This document shows positions 51,148-59,704 of a stretch of DNA of 64,000 nucleotides, in pieces. Each line of letters starts with the position of its first letter. Positions within the stretch are counted from its first letter, which is position 1. Source of the stretch: Halieaceae bacterium UBA4452 (GTDB taxonomy: Bacteria > Pseudomonadota > Gammaproteobacteria > Pseudomonadales > Halieaceae). The DNA lies in assembly GCA_002389505.1 (NCBI GenBank), contig DGPA01000019.1:76040-140039 (forward strand). Direction: 5' to 3'. The notes below the pieces were generated by a model. The model had not been told where the DNA came from and ran no database searches. It saw only the letters and a list, made by a program, of their open reading frames with translations. Both the position numbers and the translations under genes were made by a program.

Positions 51148-52591
51148 TCTAACCGCTCTTAAGCCCCGCGTGATTGGGGTGCGAAACCCGCGCAGCGGCA
51201 AATATGACGCCGAAATACCGGTTATCGATGCGGAAACCGTGGCTACGCGGGTCGCGACATGTCGCCAAGCGCAGATGCACTGGCAGGCCTCAAGCCCACA
51301 CCATAGAGCCGTTGTTCTGCGTCGTTTTGCGGATCAGCTCGATATCGAGTTCAGTGAGCTATCAAAGTCGTTGGCAATAGACACGGGCCGCACCACGTTT
51401 GCGCAGTTTGAAGTAGCCGGCACAATCCAGCTCATTAGACAGTGGGCCGACAGGGTTGAGGAGGCGCTGGCAATAGTCAACGATAGCGGTCAATCACAAC
51501 AGGTAGCAACGGTCAGTTACCAGCACAGAGGTATTCCCTACCCTGTGGTAGCGGTTATCAGTCCCTGGAACGTCCCGCTGCTGTTAGCCATGATAGATAG
51601 CGCCCCTGCTCTTGCAGCCGGATGCAGCGTCATACTCAAGCCTTCTGAAGTCGCGCCGCGATTTATTGCGCCTTTAGTAGTGGCGTTGTCGAGGGTGCCC
51701 GAACTGGCGGCAGTGTTCAGCGTGGTGACTGGCGACGCAGAAACGGGTCGGGCAATGATAGATGAAGCAGATGCGGTGTGTTTTACCGGTAGCGTTGCGA
51801 CGGGACGCGCCGTCGCACGGCAGGCGGCCGAACGATTTATACCTGCGTTTCTTGAGTTGGGGGGCAAAGATCCAGCCATCATTCTCCCCGACGCCGATCT
51901 TGAGCTGACGGCTCGGGCTATTATTCGCAGTGCCATTGGATTGACCGGTCAAACCTGTCAATCACTGGAACGAGTGTATTGTCATCGAGGCATTTATGAA
52001 GACTTCATAGCGGTGCTGCTGGCGCAAATCGACGCGCTATCACTGACCTGCTCTGAGGATGGCTCTGGTGATATTGCGCCGCTCATTTTTGCCCCTCAAG
52101 CGCAGCTTATTCAGGATCAAATTGATGCTGCCGTGAGGCAAGGGGCGAAGGTGCTCCGCGGCGGTAAAATAATGGAATGTGGGGGTATCTGGTACCCAGC
52201 GACGGTGTTGGTCGATGTCAGTCACGCAATGAACTTGATGCAAGAGGAAACTTTTGGGCCGATCATACCGATCATGCAGTATGCGACCACGGAGGAGGCG
52301 CTTAGCCTAGCAAATGACTCGAGCTTTGGGCTATCGGGAGCCGTATTTTCGCAAGATCGGGAAGCAGCGATCGCTGTTGCTAGCCGATTGAACGTAGGTG
52401 CAGTGAGTATTAACGATGCGTCGCTGACCGGCATTGTCAACGACGTTGAGAAGAATAGCTTTGGTTTGTCTGGTATGGGCGGATCACGAATGGGCCCCGC
52501 AGGTCTGACGCGTTTTCTACGCAAGCGCGCACTGCTTTTTCAGGAGGCGGAGCCGGCGCCAGTCACCTTGTTTGCTGATAAACCCGACTAA
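51140..52591 (+). CDS. Aldehyde dehydrogenase
   Basis: The 483 aa enzyme carries S-P-W-N-V-P-L near residue 140, K-P-S-E-V-A-P, F-T-G-S-V-A-T-G-R, the general base Glu in L-E-L-G-G-K-D-P and the catalytic Cys in G-Q-T-C-Q-S near residue 274. It oxidises an aldehyde to an acid with NAD(P). ATG 51140 overlaps the lyase stop by 8 bp, so it is the third coupled gene of the set. An aldehyde made by lyase action or alcohol oxidation could feed it. It ends tail-to-tail with the flavin reductase gene, overlapping by 4 bp. Confidence 0.88.
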   Translation: MTDLTALKPRVIGVRNPRSGKYDAEIPVIDAETVATRVATCRQAQMHWQASSPHHRAVVLRRFADQLDIEFSELSKSLAIDTGRTTFAQFEVAGTIQLIRQWADRVEEALAIVNDSGQSQQVATVSYQHRGIPYPVVAVISPWNVPLLLAMIDSAPALAAGCSVILKPSEVAPRFIAPLVVALSRVPELAAVFSVVTGDAETGRAMIDEADAVCFTGSVATGRAVARQAAERFIPAFLELGGKDPAIILPDADLELTARAIIRSAIGLTGQTCQSLERVYCHRGIYEDFIAVLLAQIDALSLTCSEDGSGDIAPLIFAPQAQLIQDQIDAAVRQGAKVLRGGKIMECGGIWYPATVLVDVSHAMNLMQEETFGPIIPIMQYATTEEALSLANDSSFGLSGAVFSQDREAAIAVASRLNVGAVSINDASLTGIVNDVEKNSFGLSGMGGSRMGPAGLTRFLRKRALLFQEAEPAPVTLFADKPD

Positions 52592-54570
52592 AGATTCAGA
52601 GCAACCTGATAGGCCTCTCGTGTCGTAGCCAACAGGGATCGCGGTGCGTGGCAGTCACCAATAGCGTGCACTTGCAATCCCGCTGCACGCAAGGGAATGA
52701 GTAGCGCATCATTGGGCACTCGACTACTGGCGTGGGTTAGCGCGACAACATCCTCAAGGACGGTGATCTCTCCGGAGTAAACATTTCTTATCAGCAGTTG
52801 GGCCTGCTCGAGGGACTCCAAGCAGTGGGGTTCGACGTTGCACACCAAAGACACTCCGCGGTCGTGAAGACGTTGGTAAATGCCCTGTCGGTTGATGAGT
52901 GAGATGTCATGAGCAATACGCTCCCGAGAGGTAATAATAGTGACCGCGCTAAACCGAGTCGATAGTAGTTCTGCGGTGGCATAGGTGAGTTCTGTATGGT
53001 CTTGATCGACAATCACCACGCGACCGCGAGTGACGGTGTTCCTGTCGAGGGCTTCTGCAGCGACGGCTCGTATGCCGGGAATCAGCCCCGGTGTTGTCCA
53101 CTCGCCTGTGAGCCATGAGGGAATGCAAGCACGGGCGCCTGTGGCAAGCAGCGTGATGTCAGGGGCGCGCTGTAAAATGTCGTCAAGCTCCGCTAATCGG
53201 CCTAGATCGAAGCGAACCCCTAATCGGGCTGCACGTAGGTATTGGAAGTCATAGACGCTCGATAAGTTCTCGCCGCCCGGTAAGCGTGCGTGAAGTCGCG
53301 TTTTTCCGCCCGGTGCCTCATGGTCTCCCAAAACAGTGACCTCATGGCCACACGTGGCGGCGGTTAAGGCCGCCTCAAGTGCGGCTACCCCGGTCCCTAC
53401 AATGGCGACGTGCTTTTTAGTGGTGTTTGGCTTGGGACGCCAATGGTGTTCATCCACGGCGCCCACCCGTGGGTTGTTATCGCATTCTAAGCCGGCGCCA
53501 TCAATGATGCTCCGCCAGCAGGTGTTACAGGATACGCAGTAACGAATTTCATCTTCTCGTCCCTCCATGCACTTTCGGGGAAACGCCGGATCGGTGATTA
53601 ACGGTCTGCCGAGGAACACCACGTCAGCCGTGCCATTGGTCAATGCGGTCTCACACTCGTTGGGATCAGTGAGATAGCCAATGGCGCCACTCGCCATGCG
53701 TTGCGCTACTTCCCGTAGCGCTCTGATGTGCTGTAGATACGGATGGCGTTCACCGTGAGCGTCCGGTAAATGCTTGTACAGCGACCTGGCATGGGCTCCC
53801 CACACCCATGTCCAGCAGTCAAATAATTCTTGCTGCTCCGCCAGTCGCAGCGATATGTTCTTAGCCATGCTCAGGTCTATACCCCCGGCCACGCCATCAT
53901 CGCCGGGCAGCTTCAAGCTAATGATAAATGGTCGCGGACACTCGCTGCGTATAGCCGCGATGAGTTCACGAAGAAACCGTGTCCGACCTTCTAGGTCGCC
54001 ACCGTAGTCATCTTCGCGATGATTAGACCAAGGCGACAGGAATTGGTGAAACAGGTGGCCATGTCCGGCTGAAATTTCAACCCCTGCAAACCCAGCGCGT
54101 TTCAGGCGTCCACAGGCTTGCGCCCAGTCATCGATCATATCGCCGATCTGCCCAGGAGAGAGCGCTGAGGGCACCGTCCAGCTTAGATCATCGGGTAGAG
54201 CAGAGGCACCCACCGCACCGTCATTTCTTCCTACAGAGTGGCGACCACGTCCTGAGTCTTGGACTTGCCCTAAAATGAAGGCGCCTTCTTGGTTTACCAC
54301 ATCTGCGATGCTACGTAATGCATCAAACTCAACGTCGTCCCACACTCGGAGGCGTGAAGGCTGTCGGTTGTAAGCGGTCATTGCCAGCGGTTCGGTAATG
54401 ATGGCCGCCGCGCCACCCGCTGCTCGGGATCGGTAGTAGTTCAGTAATTTTTCAGTGGGCCGCCCATCGACGACATACTTAGTCAGGATAGAGGCATGAA
54501 TAATACGGTTTCTTAGGCGATAGCCACCCAGATCTAGGGGGCTAAACAGCGTCGGGTACGAAGTGCTCAT
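52588..54570 (-). CDS. Old-yellow-enzyme/2,4-dienoyl-CoA reductase-type Fe-S flavoprotein
   Basis: The 660 aa protein has an FMN barrel (P-L-D-L-G-G-Y-R-L-R-N-R near residue 12, S-A-G-H-G-H-L-F-H-Q-F-L-S-P-W-S-N near residue 165). A [4Fe-4S] motif C-V-S-C-N-T-C plus a Cys 12 residues later follows near residue 345, then an FAD/NAD(P) domain starting V-A-I-V-G-T-G-V-A-A-L-E. This is the FadH/trimethylamine dehydrogenase layout. The C-x2-C-x2-C spacing is closer to trimethylamine dehydrogenase than to FadH. It may reduce an enone or oxidise an amine; sequence alone does not settle it. The coiled-coil protein gene follows upstream on the same strand. Confidence 0.84.
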   Translation of the reverse strand: MSTSYPTLFSPLDLGGYRLRNRIIHASILTKYVVDGRPTEKLLNYYRSRAAGGAAAIITEPLAMTAYNRQPSRLRVWDDVEFDALRSIADVVNQEGAFILGQVQDSGRGRHSVGRNDGAVGASALPDDLSWTVPSALSPGQIGDMIDDWAQACGRLKRAGFAGVEISAGHGHLFHQFLSPWSNHREDDYGGDLEGRTRFLRELIAAIRSECPRPFIISLKLPGDDGVAGGIDLSMAKNISLRLAEQQELFDCWTWVWGAHARSLYKHLPDAHGERHPYLQHIRALREVAQRMASGAIGYLTDPNECETALTNGTADVVFLGRPLITDPAFPRKCMEGREDEIRYCVSCNTCWRSIIDGAGLECDNNPRVGAVDEHHWRPKPNTTKKHVAIVGTGVAALEAALTAATCGHEVTVLGDHEAPGGKTRLHARLPGGENLSSVYDFQYLRAARLGVRFDLGRLAELDDILQRAPDITLLATGARACIPSWLTGEWTTPGLIPGIRAVAAEALDRNTVTRGRVVIVDQDHTELTYATAELLSTRFSAVTIITSRERIAHDISLINRQGIYQRLHDRGVSLVCNVEPHCLESLEQAQLLIRNVYSGEITVLEDVVALTHASSRVPNDALLIPLRAAGLQVHAIGDCHAPRSLLATTREAYQVALNL

Positions 54571-54582
54571 ATCGCCGCTTGG

Positions 54583-54915
54583 TCAGCTGTCTGCAGCATC
54601 GACAATCGACGGGTTGTCGTTGGCTATTGATTGTGTTCCCGAGGCGCCTTCCAGCTGTGCTAGCACCGTTTGGATAAGACGTTCCCGGCCCGCGGCAAGC
54701 TCCTCTGACTGGGCCTCATTCGGTTCATAGGCTTCGATAGCCGCGGTGAGGTGCAACCCCTGCGCCTCGAGAACACGCTCGGCAAGGTACAGTCTTTCTT
54801 TTACTGCCGAGATTTCTGCTGTCAGCCGCAATACACAGCTAAGTATCTCGTCAACACCATCAGCGGCAAAAAACTGGTGGCGCTGGCCTCGCCGTTTTCT
54901 TGGAATTTTTCGCAT
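54583..54915 (-). CDS. Small coiled-coil partner of methyltransferase B
   Basis: The 110 aa protein starts with a basic leader (R-K-I-P-R-K-R-R-G-Q-R) and has a long helix with heptads (I-L-S-C-V-L-R-L-T-A-E-I-S-A-V-K-E-R) near residues 24-60 and a second helix E-L-A-A-G-R-E-R-L-I-Q-T-V-L. It aligns with the 96 aa protein at 25742-26032 and, like it, begins 9 bp after a related methyltransferase gene. The basic N-terminus could bind nucleic acid or acidic partners. Function unknown. Confidence 0.6.
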   Translation of the reverse strand: MRKIPRKRRGQRHQFFAADGVDEILSCVLRLTAEISAVKERLYLAERVLEAQGLHLTAAIEAYEPNEAQSEELAAGRERLIQTVLAQLEGASGTQSIANDNPSIVDAADS

Positions 54916-54924
54916 GACGGTTGC

Positions 54925-56109
54925 CTATTCTTTCCAGGCACCAAAGCCATACCAGCGGGTGCCCTTTGGATCCATACGGCCCGTCAGGCTGTCGAAGGTG
55001 TTACTTCCCGTGAGTGCAGATTTAAACGCTGCGTCGCCGACAAAGGTATATCTGGGCAGGGTCGCTTCAATAAAGTTATCCTCGTCAAAGCCCGCATTGC
55101 TGAGTAGTTCACGGTAGTTTTGCTTACGGAAAGTGCCGTAGTAGGGCTCATTGTTGTAGTAGGTGTCCCAGTTCATGTAGAAGTTTTCGTACACCGGCAT
55201 GGCATTCATGGGGGGAAGCTCCATCTGCCACAGCACGCCTCCTGGTTTGAGGACCCGGTAGGCTTCACGCAGGTAGGCAGCCAGATCTTTTGGAGGCAGC
55301 TCATGGAGGAACATTGAAGAAAATACGACGTCAAATTGTTCATCGTCAAAGGCCATATCGCTCGCATCCATCTGCTTAAAATGCACCGGTATGCCGAGGG
55401 ACTGGGCGCGTGCATGGCCATAGCGCAGCACCGGTGCGGCCACGTCAATCGCGGTCACCTCGGCGTCAGGAAAAGCCGTTGCCCAAGGTAAGGTGTTGTG
55501 CCCGACGGTGCATCCACAGTCTAGGATCTGCTGTGGATTGAAATCGGAGTAGGCGAGTCGGATATAATTGGCCAGCGTGCTGCCAATATCGTTTAGCTCC
55601 TTACCAAACTGTCCGAAGGCAAAGACGTCAATGGAGTTGTCATACACGGCGCCAGCACAAAGGTCTTCGGGTTGATATTCAGCGTGATAGGCGCCCGGCG
55701 CTAGGTGAACATCAAACCCCGTGACATTCTTAGGCAGTTCGAGATGGGGGTCTAGCGTCAGAGTGCCGCTACAGCTGTCGACGGTTGGCCTATCGTTGAG
55801 TGAGTCCCGGTTGCGATCCACCGCGTCACTGACTACATCAAAGACCATTTCCTGAGCTGAGGTGCGCACGCTGCTGTAGGCCTTAAACGGGAATGCGTCC
55901 AGCAAAGAACGGTGAATATCCTCTGGAGTTTCTAGGCGCTTACCCCGTTTGGTGTTCTCTTCTGCGACCGTCGAGTCAAAATGTTGCCGAAGGCCCGCCG
56001 ACATCTGCTGAAGTACATGCGAGCGTAAACTGGATACGAAGGCGCGTCGCGCGCGATCCTCCTGAGTAAGGGGTATGGCCATACCGTGTTCGTGGGATTG
56101 ATGGTGCAT
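54925..56109 (-). CDS. Class I SAM-dependent methyltransferase with N-terminal extension, paralogue B
   Basis: The 394 aa paralogue of 26040-27227 shares I-L-D-C-G-C-T-V-G-H-N (motif I, residues 195-205), D-V-A-A-P-V-L-R-Y-G-H-A-R-A, F-S-S-M-F-L-H-E-L-P and, in the N-terminal region, D-V-H-L-A-P-G and G-A-V-Y-D-N. It differs at both termini (His-rich M-H-H-Q-S-H-E-H-G start; Y-G-F-G-A-W-K-E end). GGGGAG five bases before ATG 56109 fixes the start. It is divergent from a REDY-like gene and an SDR. The acceptor is unknown. Confidence 0.76.
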   Translation of the reverse strand: MHHQSHEHGMAIPLTQEDRARRAFVSSLRSHVLQQMSAGLRQHFDSTVAEENTKRGKRLETPEDIHRSLLDAFPFKAYSSVRTSAQEMVFDVVSDAVDRNRDSLNDRPTVDSCSGTLTLDPHLELPKNVTGFDVHLAPGAYHAEYQPEDLCAGAVYDNSIDVFAFGQFGKELNDIGSTLANYIRLAYSDFNPQQILDCGCTVGHNTLPWATAFPDAEVTAIDVAAPVLRYGHARAQSLGIPVHFKQMDASDMAFDDEQFDVVFSSMFLHELPPKDLAAYLREAYRVLKPGGVLWQMELPPMNAMPVYENFYMNWDTYYNNEPYYGTFRKQNYRELLSNAGFDEDNFIEATLPRYTFVGDAAFKSALTGSNTFDSLTGRMDPKGTRWYGFGAWKE

Positions 56110-56235
56110 AGTTTCTCCCCTGCTATTGTCGGTGTGTACTCATGGTATGTTTCAGGTGGGAAGTATCCCATAATCCAGATTCTGCTGCCGACTATCATTT
56201 TTGCTTGCAGACTGAACTATAGAGGAGCCACAACT

Positions 56236-56547
56236 ATGACAACAATTGTAGTGCTATTCAACTTGAAGCCAGAGACTGATGTCAGTGCATATGAGCACTG
56301 GGCACGGGAGGTTGACCTGCCGACGGTGCGGCGTCTACCGGGTGTTTCGGGTTTTGAAGTGCTGGCTATTCAAGGCCTATTAAATGGTGACTCCGAGGTC
56401 CCCTACAGCCACGTCGAGCTTATTAAGATCGACGATATGGACAGCTTTAAGCGTGCGGTGGGTACAGCGGAAATGCAGAGTATAGCTGCTCAGTTTCAGC
56501 GCTATGCTCTGGCGCCACTGTTCATGGTAGCCGAGTCCCTAGAGTGA
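56236..56547 (+). CDS. REDY/EthD-like small dimeric alpha-beta barrel protein
   Basis: The 103 aa protein has the pattern V-V-L-F-N-L-K-P-E-T-D-V-S-A-Y-E-H-W-A-R near its start, then L-P-T-V-R-R-L-P-G-V-S-G-F-E-V-L and a C-terminal helix-strand. This is the ferredoxin-like dimeric barrel of EthD/REDY proteins, which accompany oxidative pathways. GAGGAG before ATG 56236 supports the start. Its stop overlaps the SDR start (GTGA). Confidence 0.75.
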   Translation: MTTIVVLFNLKPETDVSAYEHWAREVDLPTVRRLPGVSGFEVLAIQGLLNGDSEVPYSHVELIKIDDMDSFKRAVGTAEMQSIAAQFQRYALAPLFMVAESLE

Positions 56548-57347
56548 AGAGTTTAGCCGGTAAGGTGGCATTGTGTACGGGATCCGGGCGGCTTGGTGGT
56601 TTGGGGCACGGCATGCTTCGGCGGCTCGGCGATGCGGGCTGCCGTCTGGTCGTTAGTGATCTGGCGAGTGTGCTCAATGAGGGTGAGGCGGAAACGCCCA
56701 ACGAGGTGGTGGCAGACTTGTTGGCCGCCGGTTGCGATGTGTTGGCTATGCCTTGTGATGTCAGCGATGAAGTCTCAGTATCGGCCGCGGTTGCTGGTGT
56801 CATGGCGGCATGGGGTCGACTGGACATAGCCATAAATAACGCTGCTATCGGCGATGTCATATGCCCGTTATCTGAACTTAACTATGCGGATTGGCAGCGG
56901 GTTATTGGAGTGAACTTATCAGGGGCTTTTTTGCTCACTAGGGAAGCGTCCCGGGTGATGAATCCGGGAAGCAGTATCATCAATGTTGCCAGCCAGGCCG
57001 CGAAGACGGGCTTTCGTCAAATGGCACCCTATGTCGCTTCCAAGCACGGCTTGATCGGATTAACTCGGACGGCGGCAATCGACCTCGCACCGAGGGGTAT
57101 TCGTGTCAATGCGGTCTGTCCAAATCATGTCACCACCTCTATGGGCCGGGCGCAGAGCGAGTACTTTTCAGCCTTAAGAGGCCTCACGCCTGAAGATTAT
57201 CGCGCGGGCATTGCCGAGCGCGTTCCGCTAGCGAGAGTCGGCAAGCCCAGTGATACCGCGTCGGCGGTGGCTTTTCTGGTATCTGATGAGGCAGGCTTCA
57301 TTACCGGTGAGGCACTCAATGTCAGTGGTGGTGAAGAGATGCATTGA
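56544..57347 (+). CDS. SDR oxidoreductase, module paralogue B
   Basis: The 267 aa SDR begins at a GTG overlapping the preceding gene and shares C-T-G-S-G-R, N-V-A-S-Q-A-A-K-T-G-F, the K-H-G-L-I-G-L-T-R-T-A-A-I-D block and the C-terminus S-G-G-E-E-M-H with the SDR at 30067-30894. The Y-V-A-S-K catalytic pair is intact; N-N-A-A replaces N-N-A-G. Its divergence from copy A suggests distinct substrates in parallel routes. Confidence 0.86.
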   Translation: MKSLAGKVALCTGSGRLGGLGHGMLRRLGDAGCRLVVSDLASVLNEGEAETPNEVVADLLAAGCDVLAMPCDVSDEVSVSAAVAGVMAAWGRLDIAINNAAIGDVICPLSELNYADWQRVIGVNLSGAFLLTREASRVMNPGSSIINVASQAAKTGFRQMAPYVASKHGLIGLTRTAAIDLAPRGIRVNAVCPNHVTTSMGRAQSEYFSALRGLTPEDYRAGIAERVPLARVGKPSDTASAVAFLVSDEAGFITGEALNVSGGEEMH

Positions 57348-57619
57348 GCGCGATGGGCGTTGGTTAACTCCGCCCTCGATGCACTGTGATAGATGAAAAC
57401 CAGCGTTCTGCGGCCATGCAACTCGCCACTGGACGCGCATTGACGCGGTGCTATACTCTCGGTGGACATTGCGGTGGCGCTGGCAGACCTCGATGTGAGC
57501 AGTAACGATGTTGCGTGGTACACGGTGGCCACTGCCATATCGACGACTACTTGCTGAGATAAGTCTAGGTGGGTTAACTAGGCCGCTGTTCACCTAAAAA
57601 ATAATAAGAGGTGCCTGTG
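57348..57619. other. 272-bp intergenic gap at the right end of the accessory region
   Basis: No gene is seen. A weak inverted repeat (TAGGTG 57566-57571, CACCTA 57591-57596) lies shortly before the next gene. No terminator was recognised after the SDR. Confidence 0.4.
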
Positions 57620-58174
57620 ATGAAACGGCATTACTATATCAGCGATAACCTGGACGATTTGGAAGTGACTGAGCGGCAAATGGAGGCTGCTGGTGTTAGC
57701 ACGCCACAAATCCATGTGCTCAGCAATGACGAGGCAGGGTTAGAGGCTCATCAACTGCATCAAGTGGAGGCGGTGCTCAAGCAAAATGTGGTTCGAGGCA
57801 CTGAGCTGGGCGCAGTCGTGGGCATGATCGGTGCTGTAGCGACACTCGCGCTCTGCTGGATGTTCGACGTGCCCGAGTCCTATACGTGGATTCCCGTCAT
57901 TTTTCTGGCCATTATTGTCCTAGGCTTTTGTACTTGGGAGGGCGGCCTAATTGGCATTCAGCAAATGCATGTTGATTTTCGGCGTTTTCGCGACGATCTC
58001 GAGCAGGGCAAACATGTGTTATTCGTCGACTTTGATGCCGACCAAGAGCAGACTATCAATGCCGTAGTCGCTCAGCATCCACGGTTGGTTGACGCGGGGG
58101 AGGGTGAATCCACGCCTCGCTGGGTGATAGCCATACAGAATAGATTTCACCGTGGTGTGAATTGGGCACCCTAA
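57620..58174 (+). CDS. DUF1269-like small membrane protein
   Basis: The 184 aa protein has an N-terminal soluble part (K-R-H-Y-Y-I-S-D-N-L-D-D-L), two central hydrophobic helices (about residues 65-82 and 90-113) and a short soluble end. Related gammaproteobacterial proteins carry the unproved label NAD/FAD-utilizing enzyme; I call it DUF1269-like with modest confidence. GAGGTG before ATG 57620 sets the start. A 9-bp interrupted hairpin overlaps its stop codon. Confidence 0.65.
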   Translation: MKRHYYISDNLDDLEVTERQMEAAGVSTPQIHVLSNDEAGLEAHQLHQVEAVLKQNVVRGTELGAVVGMIGAVATLALCWMFDVPESYTWIPVIFLAIIVLGFCTWEGGLIGIQQMHVDFRRFRDDLEQGKHVLFVDFDADQEQTINAVVAQHPRLVDAGEGESTPRWVIAIQNRFHRGVNWAP

Positions 58175-58185
58175 CGGGCGCCCAA
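58162..58185. other. Hairpin overlapping the stop of the DUF1269-like gene
   Basis: TTGGGC/GCCCAA (6 bp) and CCC/GGG (3 bp) form one stem with a single mismatch and a TAAC loop, spanning the TAA at 58172-58174. No U-tract follows, so it is not a normal terminator. Confidence 0.4.
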
Positions 58186-58305
58186 AAAGATGATTAAGCT
58201 CGTTTTAGGTTGACGAACGGCAGTAAGCAATGAGAACCTTGCCGCCATCAATCGTTACAACACTATAAAAACAATAAATATCACAAAATAGATTTGGGGG
58301 AATAA

Positions 58306-59658
58306 ATGAATCTAGTGATTTCGCTCGTCTTGTTGGTGGTGGGCAGTCTACTGTTCCATTGGTTAAGTCCTTGGCAGTTAACGCCCTTGGCGTCGAATTG
58401 GGGAGCTATCGACACCACTATCGACATTACGCTGGTCATTACCGGCGTGGTATTCGTTGCGGTTAATTTGTTTATGGCCTATGCCATTTTTCGGTACCGT
58501 TTCAACTCTGCGCGTAAGTCCCATTACGAGCCGGAAAATAAAAAGCTAGAAGTCTGGCTGACTGCGATTACCGCCGTAGGGGTAATCGGTATGTTGGCGC
58601 CAGGCTTGGTGGTATGGGCTGATTTCGTCGATCCCCCTGATGACGCGCACGAGGTAGAGATTGTTGGCGCCCAGTGGCAGTGGCACTACCGACTTCCGGG
58701 AGACGATGGCGTTTTGGGTGAAGTAGACGCCCGCTACATTGGTCCCGACAACCCGTTTGGGATGAGTCCCAATGACGATGCGGGTCTCGATGATGTGCTT
58801 ATCACCAGCAACGAATTACATTTACCCATTGATAAGCCTGTCAAGGCGCTGCTGCGCTCAAAAGACGTGCTACACGACTTCGCCGTACCCCAGTTCAGAG
58901 TAAAAATGGACTTGGTGCCGGGGACAGTGACTTATGTCTGGTTCACGCCCACTCGCACGGGCAAATTTGACATCCTCTGTATGGAATTGTGTGGTATCGC
59001 CCATTACACCATGCGCGGTTATGTGGTCGTAGATACCGACGAAGACTTCGACGATTGGCTTGGCCAACAACAGACCTGGCAAGACATCCAGTCGGAAGGC
59101 CCGGGTGATTTGGTGGCAGGTAAGGCCGCCTACGGGGTGTGCTCTGCCTGTCACGGGCAGCAAGGCGAAGGCAACTTCGCCTTAAACGCGCCCGCCTTGG
59201 CAGGTCTCCCCGCTTGGTACACCTCAAGAGAGCTCAACTATTACAAGGCCGGCATCCGAGGTGCACACGAAAAAGATACCTACGGTAAGCAGATGGCCCC
59301 TATGGCAAACACTTTAGTCGACGACGCGGCAGTCCGCGATGTGGCGGCTTATCTTGAGTCCTTACCGACGGTCAATCTGGAATCGACGATTGCCGGGGAT
59401 GCCAGTAAGGGCGCCTCACACTATGTCACTTGTGGTGCTTGCCATGGTGCGCAGGCACAGGGAAGGTATGCGCTTCAGGCGCCTCGCCTTGCTGGTCAAA
59501 GTGATTGGTACCTGAAAAGACAGCTCAAGAGTTTCCGGCTGGGTATTCGCGGTGCTCACAAGCAGGACGCCTACGGCCATCAGATGGTTTTGATGGCGCG
59601 CTCGCTACAAAACGAACAATCCATAGACGATTTACTCGCCTACGTGAATACATTGTGA
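58306..59658 (+). CDS. coxB: Cytochrome c oxidase subunit II with two C-terminal cytochrome c domains
   Basis: The 450 aa protein has two N-terminal membrane helices, then a cupredoxin CuA domain with H (V-L-H-D-F) and the C-M-E-L-C-G-I-A-H-Y-T-M ligand set near residues 225-236. Two cytochrome c domains follow, with C-S-A-C-H near residue 283 and C-G-A-C-H near residue 377. Electrons enter via the haems and pass to CuA, then to subunit I. Single cyt c fusions are common (caa3); two such domains are less so. It starts the oxidase operon. Confidence 0.92.
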   Translation: MNLVISLVLLVVGSLLFHWLSPWQLTPLASNWGAIDTTIDITLVITGVVFVAVNLFMAYAIFRYRFNSARKSHYEPENKKLEVWLTAITAVGVIGMLAPGLVVWADFVDPPDDAHEVEIVGAQWQWHYRLPGDDGVLGEVDARYIGPDNPFGMSPNDDAGLDDVLITSNELHLPIDKPVKALLRSKDVLHDFAVPQFRVKMDLVPGTVTYVWFTPTRTGKFDILCMELCGIAHYTMRGYVVVDTDEDFDDWLGQQQTWQDIQSEGPGDLVAGKAAYGVCSACHGQQGEGNFALNAPALAGLPAWYTSRELNYYKAGIRGAHEKDTYGKQMAPMANTLVDDAAVRDVAAYLESLPTVNLESTIAGDASKGASHYVTCGACHGAQAQGRYALQAPRLAGQSDWYLKRQLKSFRLGIRGAHKQDAYGHQMVLMARSLQNEQSIDDLLAYVNTL

Positions 59659-59704
59659 ATCAATTAAGACGATCTAATTGACGCCTATACATTAAGGAGT
59701 AAGC

